Shown here: piece after piece, positions 1-10,599 of the stretch
How positions within the stretch are numbered: the first letter of the stretch is position 1
Layout of the letters: the number at the start of each line of letters is the position of its first letter
Notes under the pieces: model-generated
Databases searched by the model: none
Seen by the model: the letters and a program-made list of their open reading frames with translations, nothing else
Told to the model about the DNA's origin: nothing
Source: Flaveria trinervia
Taxonomy: Eukaryota > Streptophyta > Magnoliopsida > Asterales > Asteraceae
DNA length: 64,000 bases
Reading direction: 5' to 3'
Assembly: GCA_025506515.1 (NCBI GenBank)
Contig: CM046454.1
Coordinates: forward strand, 32,662,465-32,726,464
Program-made: the position numbers and the translations under genes

Positions 1-1315
1 TGAGATGAGATGGTTGAGGCTCAGGAAGAGCATGTGGTTGTTGACCAATGGGTTCTTGAACCTGACTGGTTTGTGGCATGTAATAACAAGGGTAAGGATA
101 TGGCATTGGACCCTGAGGAACATAATATGCAGGAGATTGTGGTTGAGAATGATGACCAGAATTGACAGGATGTTGCCCTCTGTGTTGTTGACTATTGCCA
201 GGGAAAGTCACAAAGGGTGCAGAAGAAATAGATCCAGATGATCTACATCTCTAGCAAAGTGTCCAAGCCTGTGGCATTTGTGAAACCTCAACTTACTCTT
301 GTCAAAACCAACTTTGGTTTTGCCAGAGAGTCCTGGGAACTTTCTTCGAGTTCTTTTGTAGAACTACTAAGATCTGATATTTATCAAGGCCATTTGGCTC
401 AAAATATCCATCTTTTCTAAGTCACCATCACCAATCCCCTTGAGATCATCCATGATGAAGCATAGATTGTCATTATTACACCCAGTAAACTGACTATTGA
501 CACTCACAAATGCAGAATCAGAATTGTTTGAAGAGAAATCAATATGCTCATCATACTGGCATTTAGATGAAGCATATTCTAACTCATGACCAACCAAGGC
601 AGTGTTTCCTAGTACAAAGTCATCAGTGAGCCTTCCAGATGATGATAGTTTTCATTTCTGTTCTATCTCTCTCTCAAATGTGAGCAATTTCCCATGGAGT
701 TGGGTGAGAGATAGTTTGTCCAAATTTGCACTGGAGCGTAGGACAATAGTATATGTGTCCCATCTCTCAGGCAGAGATCTGAGAAATCTGTTATTCATCT
801 GGCTATTGGTGTACTCATGTTTGACCATTTTTAATTCAGAGATCAAACAAGAGAACCGCTCAAACTGTTGAGTCAGTGTCTCACCCTTCCTATGAGAGAA
901 TGTCTCATATTGTTGGGCAAGGATTTCTCTATTATTGCCAAGACCTCATCTGTTCCTCCAAATTGTTCTTTCAAGGCATTCCAGAGGTCATGGGCAGTTT
1001 CATAATGCATTAGCCCAGAATAGATTTCATTGGGCAGTGCCATGGCTAGAATTCCATGGGCTTTTGCATCAATTTCAAACATTTCTTATCCTCATCTGAG
1101 TATTGCTCCCTCCTCTTCGGAACCATTTGATTGGTTTCCGGGTTATTCACCATAGGCTTGTGTGGACCATGTACCACTGATGTCCAACAACCTGAACTAT
1201 TAACACACAGGTGATGGAGCATTCGTCGTTGCCATATGTTATACTCACTCCTAACTAGCATTGGAGGCTTGGTTGAGGAACCAGTATTATGAGGATCATT
1301 GGAAGGAGTAGTCAT
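1..1315 (-). pseudogene. Gag relic of element F (copia capsid/nucleocapsid), partial
   Basis: Gag forms the particle and binds element RNA. The start is the ATG at 1315-1313 (MTTPSNDPHNTGSS...), the same start used by gag of A. Recognisable blocks are the N-terminal domain (NIWQRRMLHHL, NPETNQMVPK), the UBN2-like middle (LRSLPERWDTYTIVLRSS, near 760) and the MDDLKGI segment near 440. The reading frame shifts several times. The first zinc knuckle, near 250-300, is damaged: it reads FHKCHRLGHFARDV where A has CHKCHRLGHFAREC, so the first and last cysteines are lost. The C-terminus is off the window. It cannot encode a working Gag. Confidence 0.9.
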
Positions 1316-1509
1316 TTTAGAAAATTCAGACAAATTCAAGATAAGCAAAACAAATTTAGCTCAAAACCACTAAGAACCTCAATAAAATAGCCAAAAGCGA
1401 CATAATTTCAATCTCTATAACAGATTCGTGCGAATTTGCTAGTTCGATCAAACTTAGAGCAAATGAGCAGTTTCAATGATCTATTGTTAGATCGATCAAT
1501 GATTAACCT

Positions 1510-1521
1510 GCTCTGATACCA
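1510..1521 (-). other. Primer binding site of F
   Basis: The minus strand reads TGGTATCAGAGC, complementary to the 3' end of plant initiator tRNA-Met. It lies two bases after the LTR end, as expected for the start of minus-strand cDNA synthesis. Confidence 0.9.
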
Positions 1522-1523
1522 TT

Positions 1524-2424
1524 TGATAGTATCTCAGCAAATAGTTTGATCGATTCGAATGATTTCAGTAGCGGAATAGAGTACCAACTAGCACAATTCA
1601 AGCAAGAATACCAAAGATATTGCAATGAACAGAATTAGTTATAGAGAGAGAAAGTTTCTGCAAAAAGAATATTTCATTCAATCACGCGCTTTCGTGCTGG
1701 CAAAATGTCACACATACAATCAGGTCAATCATCCCTTATATACAAATGTCGTGCTAGAACATTCCTTATATAGGAGATGTGACGTCTGCTGATGTCACTC
1801 GATAGTGACATCTAACAGAATTATTTAAACAACTGAAACACAACTACTGAAGACGTTAAAACAGCTGACATCTTCTTACAAAAATACTAAGTGTTATCAG
1901 TTACTACAACTACTAAAAAGAAACTACTGAAACTACAACGACTGAAGAACAAGCACTTCAGTCGTTTTACAAAACTACTGAAAGTAAAAACATAAAACTA
2001 CTAATATCACAACTACTGAAGAAGTACTCTTCAGCTATTATGACAAACTACTAAAACTTCAGCACTTGGTCTTCAGACTTGAACTTCAGACGTTCATCAG
2101 CTGATGACTTTAGTAGATGTCATCAGCTGATGTCTTCAGTCATTGTCTTCAGACTTTGTACATCAGTTGTTGATCTTCAGCACTTGTGGACTCTTCAGCT
2201 GTTGTACTTCAGTACTCTGGTTTTCATCTTCAGCACTTGTATTCTTCAGCTGTTGAGCTTCAGCACTTTAGTCTTCAGCTGTTGAAGTCTTCAGTACTTG
2301 ATCTTCAGCTATTGAAGTCTTCAGCACTTGTCGAACTGCTGATGAAGCCTTCAGCAGTTGTTGTGATATCATGTGGGACTTAGAGGTTTTCTGATCTTGG
2401 CTCATTGGTTATTTTGGTCCAACA
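1524..2424 (-). repeat. 5' LTR of element F (901 bp)
   Basis: The minus-strand sequence starts TGTTGGACCAAAA and ends CTATCA next to the PBS. It is longer than the LTRs of D (764 bp) and A (770 bp), mainly because the block of CTTCAG/ACTTG words at about 2060-2350 is expanded. Short apparent reading frames in this block come from the repeat itself. Confidence 0.88.
1731..1812 (-). promoter_or_regulatory. Core promoter region of the F LTR
   Basis: Two TATA-like sites lie on the minus strand, at about 1735-1743 and 1764-1774 (CCTATATAAGG). Upstream in element orientation is a perfect inverted repeat, GATGTCAC (1791-1798) and GTGACATC (1805-1812), with a six-base loop. The same arrangement recurs in the LTRs of A and D, which supports a promoter role; the transcription start is not known. 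Confidence 0.6.
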
Positions 2425-2559
2425 GAGGTGATGTTTAGCATGCTTAGATGGCCTTAGTATGTTAGATCTGTGTTTGGGTATGCTTAGAATGATAATCGGG
2501 TGAAATTGATAGCATAGAAAACATTGCAGAATGTTTGATGAACATGAATAGTGGTTCAT

Positions 2560-3040
2560 GCGCCCAAGCATTTGTCCTGCATCCAGCATGAGAGACGAGA
2601 CGCCTAAGTGTTGGCGATGCGCCCAAGAGTAGGTCATGCGCCTGAACAGTGACTCTTGCGCCCAACATGTTGGCCTTGCGTCTAAGTATTGGCCATGCGC
2701 CCAAGTGTTGGCCATGCGCCTAAATAGTGCCCATGCGTCAAAGTATAGGCCATGCGCCTAAATAGTACCCATGCGTCAAAGTATTGGCCATGCGCCTAAA
2801 TAGTGCCCATGCGCCCAAGTAATGAAACACCTAAGTATGGACCATGCGCCTAAATAGTGCCCATGAGCCCAAGTGAATGAAACGGCTATGTATTGGCCAT
2901 GCACCTAAACAGTGCCCATGCGCCAAGTGCATAAAACGGCTAAGTGTTGGCCTTGTGCCCAAACAGTGCCCATGCGCCCAAACTGTTTTATACTTCAAAT
3001 TTTATGCTCATGCGCCTGGAAGGACCCATGCGCCCACTTT
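2560..3040. repeat. GCG-rich minisatellite in the G LTR
   Basis: Direct repeats built from a 19-bp theme, GCGCCTAAATAGTGCCCAT alternating with GCGTCAAAGTATTGGCCAT. The clearest 38-bp higher units are 2710-2747 and 2748-2785, followed by longer, drifting units to about 3040. The CpG-bearing core stands out from the AT-rich surroundings. The last unit, near 2943, is the left breakpoint of the 3.6-kb tandem duplication. Confidence 0.85.
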
Positions 3041-3429
3041 GAACTTGAGGTTTTCTAAGTGGATTTTAAGGGGTAAAATGGGGAGATAGGCCTGGTTATG
3101 ATGTGATGGCTTATGTTTGATGTGTGTATGATGGTGATGGTATATGTTTATGTTTATGTATGTTCCTTATTATGTATGTATGTCTTCCCTTGGCTTTGTG
3201 TCGAATGTTAATGAATGTAATGATAGTATTATGTAACATAAAGTGGAAGATAATGAAAAGGAATGTTATGAATGAATGCATGCAAGAATTAATGAATAAA
3301 GAGAGAAGTATAGAGTGGCTTGGAAGCAATATGTATAGAGGTGCACGGCTCTTCATGCCTTGAGCTCTACCGTGTGACGTTCAGCAAATCCTAAAGTGTG
3401 CATGCAAGGGTTCCAGTCTTTGTGATTGA

Positions 3430-3545
3430 CCTTCAGAGGTGTTACCAATTCTATGGGGGTATTACCCATTTATATGGGGGTGTCTTTACCCACCTTCGTG
3501 GGGGTGTTGTTACCCACTTTGGTGGGGGTGTTGTTACCCGAGTTG
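3430..3545. repeat. Tandem repeat of about 27 bp in the G LTR
   Basis: About five imperfect copies of a GGGGGTGTTGTTACCCA-type unit. The same block recurs in the second LTR copy (about 7020-7130), and a shortened form occurs in the 3' LTR (about 11395-11450). The proline-rich antisense frames here are only translations of this repeat. Confidence 0.8.
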
Positions 3546-3587
3546 TGTATAACTTCGGGGGTGTGACATAAAGCCAAGCATAGTTAT

Positions 3588-3745
3588 GAGGTGAGCGACT
3601 CTGTGTTGCAACAGACTCGACATAGGTCTTGGTCCTTGAGAAGAGATAAGAGGTGAGCGACTCTGTATTGCAACAGACTCGACATAGGTCTTTGTCCATG
3701 ACACGAGATAATGAGATGAGCGACTTTGTGTTGCAACAGACTCGG
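3588..3745. repeat. Tandem repeat of 62-63 bp in the G LTR
   Basis: Units start at 3588, 3650 and 3713, each beginning GAGGTGAGCGACT or GAGATGAGCGACT and containing TTGCAACAGACTCG; the third is partial. The second LTR copy has the same array (about 7175-7335), while the 3' LTR at about 11450-11530 retains only one partial unit. Confidence 0.8.
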
Positions 3746-4545
3746 ATGAAGTTCAATCTCTGTGATTGACTCGCATGGGATCTTTTTCGTGTATCCCAGA
3801 CCTGTGTTAGTCTTTGGACATGAGTCGGGGGTTTGAGAGCAGGTCCCGACACAACATCAGCTTTCGAGCATGAGTCGGGGATATTGCAAGAGACAAGATT
3901 CGGGTAATAAAGAGTAATGAACAGAAGATCATGTATGAAAGAACGAACGTATGAATGAACGTAAAAGAATTATCATAATAAAGTATAGAACATGATCCTT
4001 GTCATTCAACCTCAGTAATCGTGGTTGAGTGCCACGAAGAGGGTAAAGTCTGACCGGATCGAGAAAGTGAAGTGAACGATAATGTAATATGTTGAATGAA
4101 CAAAGCTAATGAACGTAATGACGAAGATAATAATGATATTATCTGTATGTACTTATAATGCATGATCACGAATGATGTAAAGAATAATATGTTTTGAAAT
4201 AAAGTAAAGAACGGTTTTAATGTAGAAAAGTATGTTTTATTATAATACTAGAACTCCCTCAGCATCGCTGACTTTTGTATGCATGATAGTTGGCAGGTAT
4301 TTGTTGATGCTGAGGAGTTGCAGGCATGGATGCATAAGCTAGTGGGAGCATTTTGAGGCTGGCATGTGTATTTTGACATATCTTGTATTTTGAGATGAAA
4401 ACAGATGTTGTAATGAATGAAATGACATGTTTTTAGTTATTAATAAAGTTATAAATTCCACTGCAAAATAAATGTATGTTTTAGAAATGTTTCAAATGCA
4501 ATGAATGACCGGCTGTAAGCGTCCCGGGAATGGGGTCTTACAAGT

Positions 4546-4556
4546 TGGTATCAGAG
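4546..4556 (+). other. Primer binding site of G, copy 1
   Basis: TGGTATCAGAG lies four bases after the LTR terminus (TTACA), as expected for a tRNA-Met-primed gypsy element. Confidence 0.8.
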
Positions 4557-4919
4557 AAAAAGTTTAAGTGAATTGGGTAAATATTTTGAAAAACCTAATC
4601 TTAAACTCAGAATGGGACAAAAAGGAAAAGGGATGCCAGTCCTAGTAGCTACGTGCCGACAGGTAGAGGTTTTATGTAAAGGTTTTATGTAAGTTAACGT
4701 TAACTGGCATTATGTGCGCATGTTTGTGGCTTGTGTGCTTTTGTGTGGATTTAGATACTAATTATGTCAGGATAGGAAATGCTTGGGGTATGAAGAGTAA
4801 TGTAAGTGGCTAATCACAATTGGCCACTATAATTAGGGACTTACTATACTTGACATAAACTGAGTTATTACCTTGAATGACCATGTTAGTGTTTGAATCT
4901 TATAGTGTGCTTTTAGAGG
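4557..4919 (+). other. Untranslated leader of G, copy 1
   Basis: Sequence between the PBS and the gag start. I see no gene in it; it is repeated as 8117-8476 in copy 2. Confidence 0.6.
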
Positions 4920-6118
4920 ATGGCTGGTGGTAGATCTTCAAAAGCTTCATGAGGTCAAAGTGGTGGTGGACGTGGTGCTGAACCATAGGTCACAAGAGGA
5001 AGGTCTAGGGCTGAAAGAGTAGTTCATGAAGAACCCGAGACTCTTCATCAGGAGGGTGGTGAAGAGAATGCTAATCAGAGGGCCTCAATGAGAGAGGCAG
5101 TCAGGGAGAAAGTGCATCAGGTCATGTTGACGATCCTACCGTCTGTGGTGACCGAAGTTATAAAGGCTGTTAAAGATGGGGAGAGACAGGAAAGGGGTAG
5201 ATCTTCGGGCGAAAGGAGACGACCCGAGACTGAAATGGTTTTCTTCGATGACGAAGAGGAAGAGCCTGCGCTGGAGGCGGCACGAGGCTGTAACTATGGG
5301 GCGTTTCAACGATGCAAGCCCCCAACTTTTGAAGGAAACGACACTGCTGCTACTTCTCATCGATAGGTGAGAGAGATAGAAGCGGTATTGAATATCAGCG
5401 AGTGCCAGGAGGATCAGAAAGTAAAGTTTGCTGCCCATTCTTTTGTGGACTCGGCTCTGTGCTAGTGGGACAATATAGTCCAAGCCGAGTGTAACAGAGC
5501 TATTGGAAGGATGAGATTGCCGGAATTAAGAGGCTGGTGATTAAGGAGTTAGGTCTTCACCGAGAGATGGACAAGGTTGAGAGAGAGTTTCTGCAATTAG
5601 AGGCGGGAACTCTGACACATCAACAGTACACCACGAAGTTCAACAAGATGGCACGTCTGGTGCCGGATGATGTGACACCTCTTTCATGAAAGATCAAAAG
5701 GTACATTCAGGGCTTGCCGATGGACATCAGTAGGCACATGATCGCTGCCTGACCGAGCACGTTTAGGTCGGCGGTTGATTTGGCTGGAAGATTGTATGAT
5801 GAAAGATTTGTGATGGTGACTAAAAGTAGCAAGAAAGGAGAGGATGACCAAGAATGGAACGAGAAGCGATTGGAACGTGGTGGAGCCGCTCCAGGTGGCA
5901 AAGGTGCACGAGTGGATGATTAGCGTGTGGTCATAACTGGTGCGGGGTCGAAAAGGTGTGACAAGTGTGGACATAGGCACCCCGGGGAATGTAGATTGGG
6001 GGGCAATGTCTGTTTCCGTTGCTGAAGGATCGGACATGTGGCGAAGAACTGTGGTATGGGGAGGTGTTATTCCTATGGTGAGGAAGGTCACATGAGCTGG
6101 GATTGCAAGAAGCCATGA
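4920..6118 (+). pseudogene. Gypsy Gag relic, copy 1
   Basis: Gag would build the particle. The frame opens at ATG 4920 (MAGGRSSKAS) and is cut by many in-frame stops, for example at 4950-4952 and 4986-4988. Recognisable parts are the basic/acidic N-terminus (FFDDEEEEPA near 5240), the retrotransposon-gag domain (LEAGTLTHQQYTTKFNKMAR near 5600), RYIQGLPMDI near 5700, and C-terminal zinc knuckles: CDKCGHRHPGEC near 5960, then a C-x-x-C / GHVAKNC knuckle and CYSYGEEGHMSWDC. In the last knuckle the second cysteine is tyrosine. Several stops replace likely Trp, Gln or Arg codons. Not functional. Confidence 0.88.
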
Positions 6119-6530
6119 GCGGAAGGTTCGGGAATGAAGAAGATCAGAGGAAGCTCCGGTATGAGGAAGGAGAATAGAGGGTGATGGCTAGAGCCTTCGC
6201 TATGACCGGGAGGAGGCTAGGTCAGACTCCAAGGTAACGTCAGGTATGTTTTTGGAAGTTTAGATTTATGCATCTATGCTTTAATTGTGACGCTAGTAGT
6301 AGTTTTGTTGCAGCTATTTTCTTTGATGTTGCACGTTAGGGTTAGGAAGATCGATGAGCCCTTCGATGTAAGAAATGCTATTAGTAAGTCTACCAGGTTA
6401 CCTAACGCCCTAAAGATTGCGCGATAGAATTGAGAGAGAGCGCTTGTTCCTCTTAGGCTGTTCAAGACATATATAGGTAGGTAGACATGCATCCCTGGGT
6501 GAGTTGATCAGTAGTCTATGACTCAAACCC
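6119..6530 (+). other. Post-gag remnant of G, copy 1
   Basis: No open frame and no recognisable protease motif. It probably contains the decayed gag-pol junction; the rest of pol is missing. It ends at the duplication junction. Confidence 0.5.
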
Positions 6531-8102
6531 AGTGTTGGCCATGTGCCCAAACAGTGCCCATGCGCCCAAACTGTTTTATACTTCAAATTTTATGCTCATG
6601 CGCCTGGAAGGACCCATGCGCCCACTTTGAACTTGAGGTTTTCTAAGTGGATTTTAGGGGTAAAATGGGGAGATAGGCCTGGTTATGATGTGATGGCTTA
6701 TGTTTGATGTGTGTATGATGGTGATGGTATATGTTTATGTTTATGTATGTTCCTTATTATGTATGTATGTCTTCCCTTGGCTTTGTGTCGAATGTTAATG
6801 AATGTAATGATAGTATTATGTAACATAAAGTGGAAGATAATGAAAAGAGGAATGTTATGAATGAATGCATGCAAGAATTAATGAATAAAGAGAGAAGTAT
6901 AGAGTGGCTTGGAAGCAATATGTATAGAGGTGCACGGCTCTTCATGCCTTGAGCTCTACCGTGTGACGTTCAGCAAATCCTAAAGTGTGCATGCAAGGGT
7001 TCCAGTCTTTGTGATTGACCTTCAGAGGTGTTACCAATTTCTATGGGGGTATTACCCATTTATATGGGGGTGTCTTTACCCACCTTCGTGGGGGTGTTGT
7101 TACCCACTTTGGTGGGGGTGTTGTTACCCGAGTTGTGTATAACTTCGGGGGTGTGACATAAAGCCAAGCATAGTTATGAGGTGAGCGACTCTGTGTTGCA
7201 ACAGACTCGACATAGGTCTTGGTCCTTGAGAAGAGATAAGAGGTGAGCGACTCTGTATTGCAACAGACTCGACATAGGTCTTTGTCCATGACACGAGATA
7301 ATGAGATGAGCGACTTTGTGTTGCAAAGACTCGGATGAAGTTCAATCTCTGTGATTGACTCGCATGGGATCTTTTCGTGTATCCCAGACCTGTGTTAGTC
7401 TTTGGACATGAGTCGGGGGTTTGAGAGCAGGTCCCGGCACAACATCAGCTTTCGAGCATGAGTCGGGGATATTGCAAGAGACAAGATTCGGGTAATAAAG
7501 AGTAATGAACAGAAGATCATGTATGAAAGAACGAACGTATGAATGAACGTAAAAGAATTATCATAATAAAGTATAGAACATGATCCTTGTCATTCAACCT
7601 CAGTAATCGTGGTTGAGTGCCACGAAGAGGGTAAAGTCTGACCGGATCGAGAAAGTGAAGTGAACGATAATGTAATATGTTGAATGAACAAAGCTAATGA
7701 ACGTAATGACGAAGATAATAATGATATTATCTGTATGTACTTATAATGCATGATCACGAATGATGTAAAGAATAATATGTTTTGAAATAAAGTAAAGAAC
7801 GGTTTTAATGTAGAAAAGTATGTTTTATTGACTTTTGTATGCATGATAGTTGGCAGGTATTGTTGATGCTGAGGAGTTGCAGGCATGGATGCATAAGCTA
7901 GTGGGAGCATTTTGAGGCTGGCATGTGTATTTTGACATATCTTGTATTTTGAGATGAAAACAGATGTTGTAAATGAATGAAATGACATGTTTTTAGTTAT
8001 TAATAAAAGTTATAAATTCCACTGCAAAATAAATGTATGTTTTAGAAATGTTTCAAATGCAATGAATGACCGGCTGTAAGCGTCCGGGAATGGGGTCTTA
8101 CA
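6531..8102 (+). repeat. Partial LTR of G in copy 2
   Basis: It matches 2943-4542 and ends GGGTCTTACA. It is internal to the duplication and lacks an LTR 5' end, so it is not an independent insertion. Confidence 0.85.
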
Positions 8103-8105
8103 AGT

Positions 8106-8116
8106 TGGTATCAGAG
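8106..8116 (+). other. Primer binding site of G, copy 2
   Basis: TGGTATCAGAG, in the same context as at 4546. Confidence 0.8.
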
Positions 8117-8476
8117 AAAAAGTTAAGTGAATTGGGTAAATATTTTGAAAAACCTAATCTTAAACTCAGAATGGGACAAAAAGGAAAAGGGATGCCAGTC
8201 CTAGTAGCTACGTGCCGACAGGTAGAGGTTTTATGTAAAGGTTTTATGTAAGTTAACGTTAACTGGCATTATGTGCGCATGTTTGTGGCTTGTGTGCTTT
8301 TGTGTGGATTTAGATACTAATTATGTCAGGATAGGAAATGCTTGGGGTATGAAGAGTAATGTAAGTGGCTAATCACAATTGGCCACTAATTAGGGACTTA
8401 CTATACTTGACATAAACTGAGTTATTACCTTGAATGACCATGTTAGTGTTTGAATCTTATAGTGTGCTTTTAGAGG

Positions 8477-9673
8477 ATGGCTGGTGGTAGATCTTCAAAA
8501 GCTTCATGAGGTCAAAGCGGTGGTGGACGTGGTGCTGAACCATAGGTCACAAGAGGAAGGTCTAGGGCTGAAAGAGTAGTTCATGAAGAACCCGAGACTC
8601 TTCATCAGGAGGGTGGTGAAGAGAATGCTAATCAGAGGGCCTCAATGAGAGAGGCAGTCAGGGAGAAAGTGCATCAGGTCATGTTGACGATCCTACCGTC
8701 TGTGGTGACCGAAGTTATAAAGGCTGTTAAAGATGGGGAGAGACAGGAAAGGGGTAGATCTTCGGGCGAAAGGAGACGACCCGAGACTGAAATGGTTTTC
8801 TTCGATGACGAAGAGGAAGAGCCTGCGCTGGAGGCGGCACGAGGCTGTAACTATGGGGCGTTTCAACGATGCAAGCCCCCAACTTTTGAAGGAAACGACA
8901 CTGCTGCTACTTCTCATCGATAGGTGAGAGAGATAGAAGCGGTATTGAATATCAGCGAGTGCCAGGAGGATCAGAAAGTAAAGTTTGCTGCCCATTCTTT
9001 TGTGGACTCGGCTCTGTGCTAGTGGGACAATATAGTCCAAGCCGAGTGTAACAGAGCTATTGGAAGGATGAGATTGCCGGAATTAAAGAGGCTGGTGATT
9101 AAGGAGTTAGGTCTTCACCGAGAGATGGACAAGGTTGAGAGAGAGTTTCTGCAATTAGAGGCGGGAACTCTGACACATCAACAGTACACCACGAAGTTCA
9201 ACAAGATGGCACGTCTGGTGCCGGATGATGTGACACCTCTTTCATGAAAGATCAAAAGGTACATTCAGGGCTTGCCGATGGACATCAGTAGGCACATGAT
9301 CGCTGCTTGACCGAGCACGTTTAGGTCGGCGGTTGATTTGGCTGGAAGATTGTATGATGAAAGATCTGTGATGGTGACTAAAAGTAGCAAGAAAGGAGAG
9401 GATGACCAAGAATGGAACGAGAAGCGATTGGAACGTGGTGGAGCCGCTCCAGGTGGCAAACGTGCACGAGTGGATGATTAGCGTGTGGTCATAACTGGTG
9501 CGGGGTCGAAAAGGTGTGACAAGTGTGGACATAGGCACCCCGGGAATGTAGATGGGGGGCAATGTCTGTTTCCGTTGCTGAAGGATCGGACATGTGGCGA
9601 AGAACTGTGTATGGGGAGGTGTTATTCCTATGGTGAGGAAGGTCACATGAGCTGGGATTGCAAGAAGCCATGA
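8477..9673 (+). pseudogene. Gypsy Gag relic, copy 2
   Basis: Duplicate of 4920-6118 with the same start, domains and shared stop codons. It also carries a small deletion in the knuckle region (about 9540-9555), so the frame there reads HRHPGNVDGGQ rather than HRHPGEC. The shared stops show that the copy was made from an already dead gag. Not functional. Confidence 0.88.
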
Positions 9674-10085
9674 GCGGAAGGTTCGGGAATGAAGAAGATC
9701 AGAGGAAGCTCCGGTATGAGGAAGGAGAATAGAGGGTGATGGCTAGAGCCTTCGCTATGACCGGGAGGAGGCTAGTTCAGACTCCAAGGTAACGTCAGGT
9801 ATGTTTTTGGAAGTTTAGATTTATGCATCTATGCTTTAATTGTGACGCTAGTAGTAGTTTTGTTGCAGCTATTTTCTTTGATGTTGCACGTTAGGGTTAG
9901 GAAGATCGATGAGCCCTTCGATGTAAGAAATGCTATTAGTAAGTCTACCAGGTTACCTAACGCCCTAAAGATTGCGCGATAGAATTGAGAGAGAGTGCTT
10001 GTTCCTCTTAGGCTGTTCAAGACATATATAGGTAGGTAGACATGCATCCCTGGGTGAGTTGATCAGTAGTCTATGACTCAAACCC
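9674..10085 (+). other. Post-gag remnant of G, copy 2
   Basis: Duplicate of 6119-6530. No gene is recognisable. Confidence 0.5.
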
Positions 10086-10585
10086 AAGTGTTGCAGAAAT
10101 ATGGATTGCTCAACCGTGTGAAACCAAGAGTTCGGTGACGACCTACGACAATGAAGTATGAGGAAGGCTTCGACCTGGAAAGTGGATTGCTTAGTTTGGA
10201 GTCAAGTAAAACTAATACTAAAGTGTAGAGGGTCATTCCTAGTTGTTGCTCCGGTAGGAGAGTGACACATCGACTGGAGCTACCCGATGAGTTAAGTGGG
10301 ATTCATCTGATGTTCCATGCATCTCGTCTAAGAAAGAGCTCAACCGATGAGGATATGATCATGCTACCAGAGAACACTGATGTGGACAATGTATCCAACC
10401 ACGAGGAGCAACTGGTGACCATTACTAATAAAAGAAGAGAATAGGCTAAGGAGGATGATGGTTTCATTTGTGTGAGTGTAGTGAAGCCTAAAAGGATGTA
10501 AGTTTAAGTGCAAGATCAAAGAGAGGTGAGACAGTGTTGCCCGTAACTGTTCCAAAAGCGGCAGGTTTCTGGAATGAAACCTCTT
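10086..10585 (+). pseudogene. 3' end of gypsy pol (integrase C-terminal region), remnant
   Basis: The segment at about 10262-10340 reads HRLELPDELSGIHLMFHASR with LRK following. It resembles the gypsy integrase tail pattern YRLELP.EL..IH.VFHVS.LRK, which lies just before the chromodomain or end of pol. About 300 nt of weakly coding or non-coding sequence lead to the polypurine tract. Protease, RT, RNase H and the integrase core are absent, so an internal deletion removed most of pol before or with the duplication. Confidence 0.75.
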
Positions 10586-10599
10586 TAAGGGGGTAGACT
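10586..10599 (+). other. Polypurine tract of G
   Basis: TAAGGGGGTAGACT immediately precedes the 3' LTR, where plus-strand DNA synthesis would be primed. Confidence 0.75.

Larger units (their letters stand above)
1..2424 (-). mobile_element. Element F: 5' part of a copia LTR retrotransposon
   Basis: Read on the minus strand this is LTR (2424 to 1524), PBS (1521 to 1510), leader and gag relic running off the left edge. Gag and LTR closely resemble those of elements A and D in this window, so F belongs to the same subfamily. Its LTR begins TGTTGGACC directly beside sequence that matches the interior of the gypsy G LTR (compare 2425 onward with about 11137 onward), so F appears to have inserted into G. 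The far end lies outside the window, so target-site duplication cannot be tested. Confidence 0.9.
2425..4542 (+). repeat. First LTR of G, 5' part replaced by F
   Basis: It ends ...GGGTCTTACA just before the PBS. Sequence from about 3190 onward matches the 3' LTR from about 11160 onward. The first about 535 bp of the LTR, present at 10600-11136, are not seen here because F interrupts it. A minisatellite at about 2560-3050 is absent from the 3' LTR. Confidence 0.8.
2943..6530 (+). repeat. Tandem duplication of G, copy 1
   Basis: This 3,588-bp segment (LTR, PBS, leader, gag, post-gag) is repeated directly as 6531-10085. The two copies are nearly identical. Visible differences are mainly one-base homopolymer changes plus a 28-bp block at about 4246-4273 that is missing from copy 2. 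The stop codons I checked in gag occur in both copies. Confidence 0.9.
6531..10085 (+). repeat. Tandem duplication of G, copy 2
   Basis: Direct copy of 2943-6530. At the junction, sequence equal to that just before the AAGTGTTGCAG at 10086 is fused to the AGTGTTGGCC of the minisatellite (2943), so the breakpoints share AGTGTTG. Copy 2 lacks a 28-bp LTR block and differs by several single-base indels. Confidence 0.9.

Noticed and set aside
3451..3852. Proline/lysine/tryptophan-rich frame (also 7041-7289)
   Set aside because: Antisense reading of the 27-bp and 62-bp repeats of the G LTR.
5136..5483. 115-aa minus-strand frames at 5136-5483 and 8693-9040
   Set aside because: Antisense to G gag; present twice only because of the tandem duplication.
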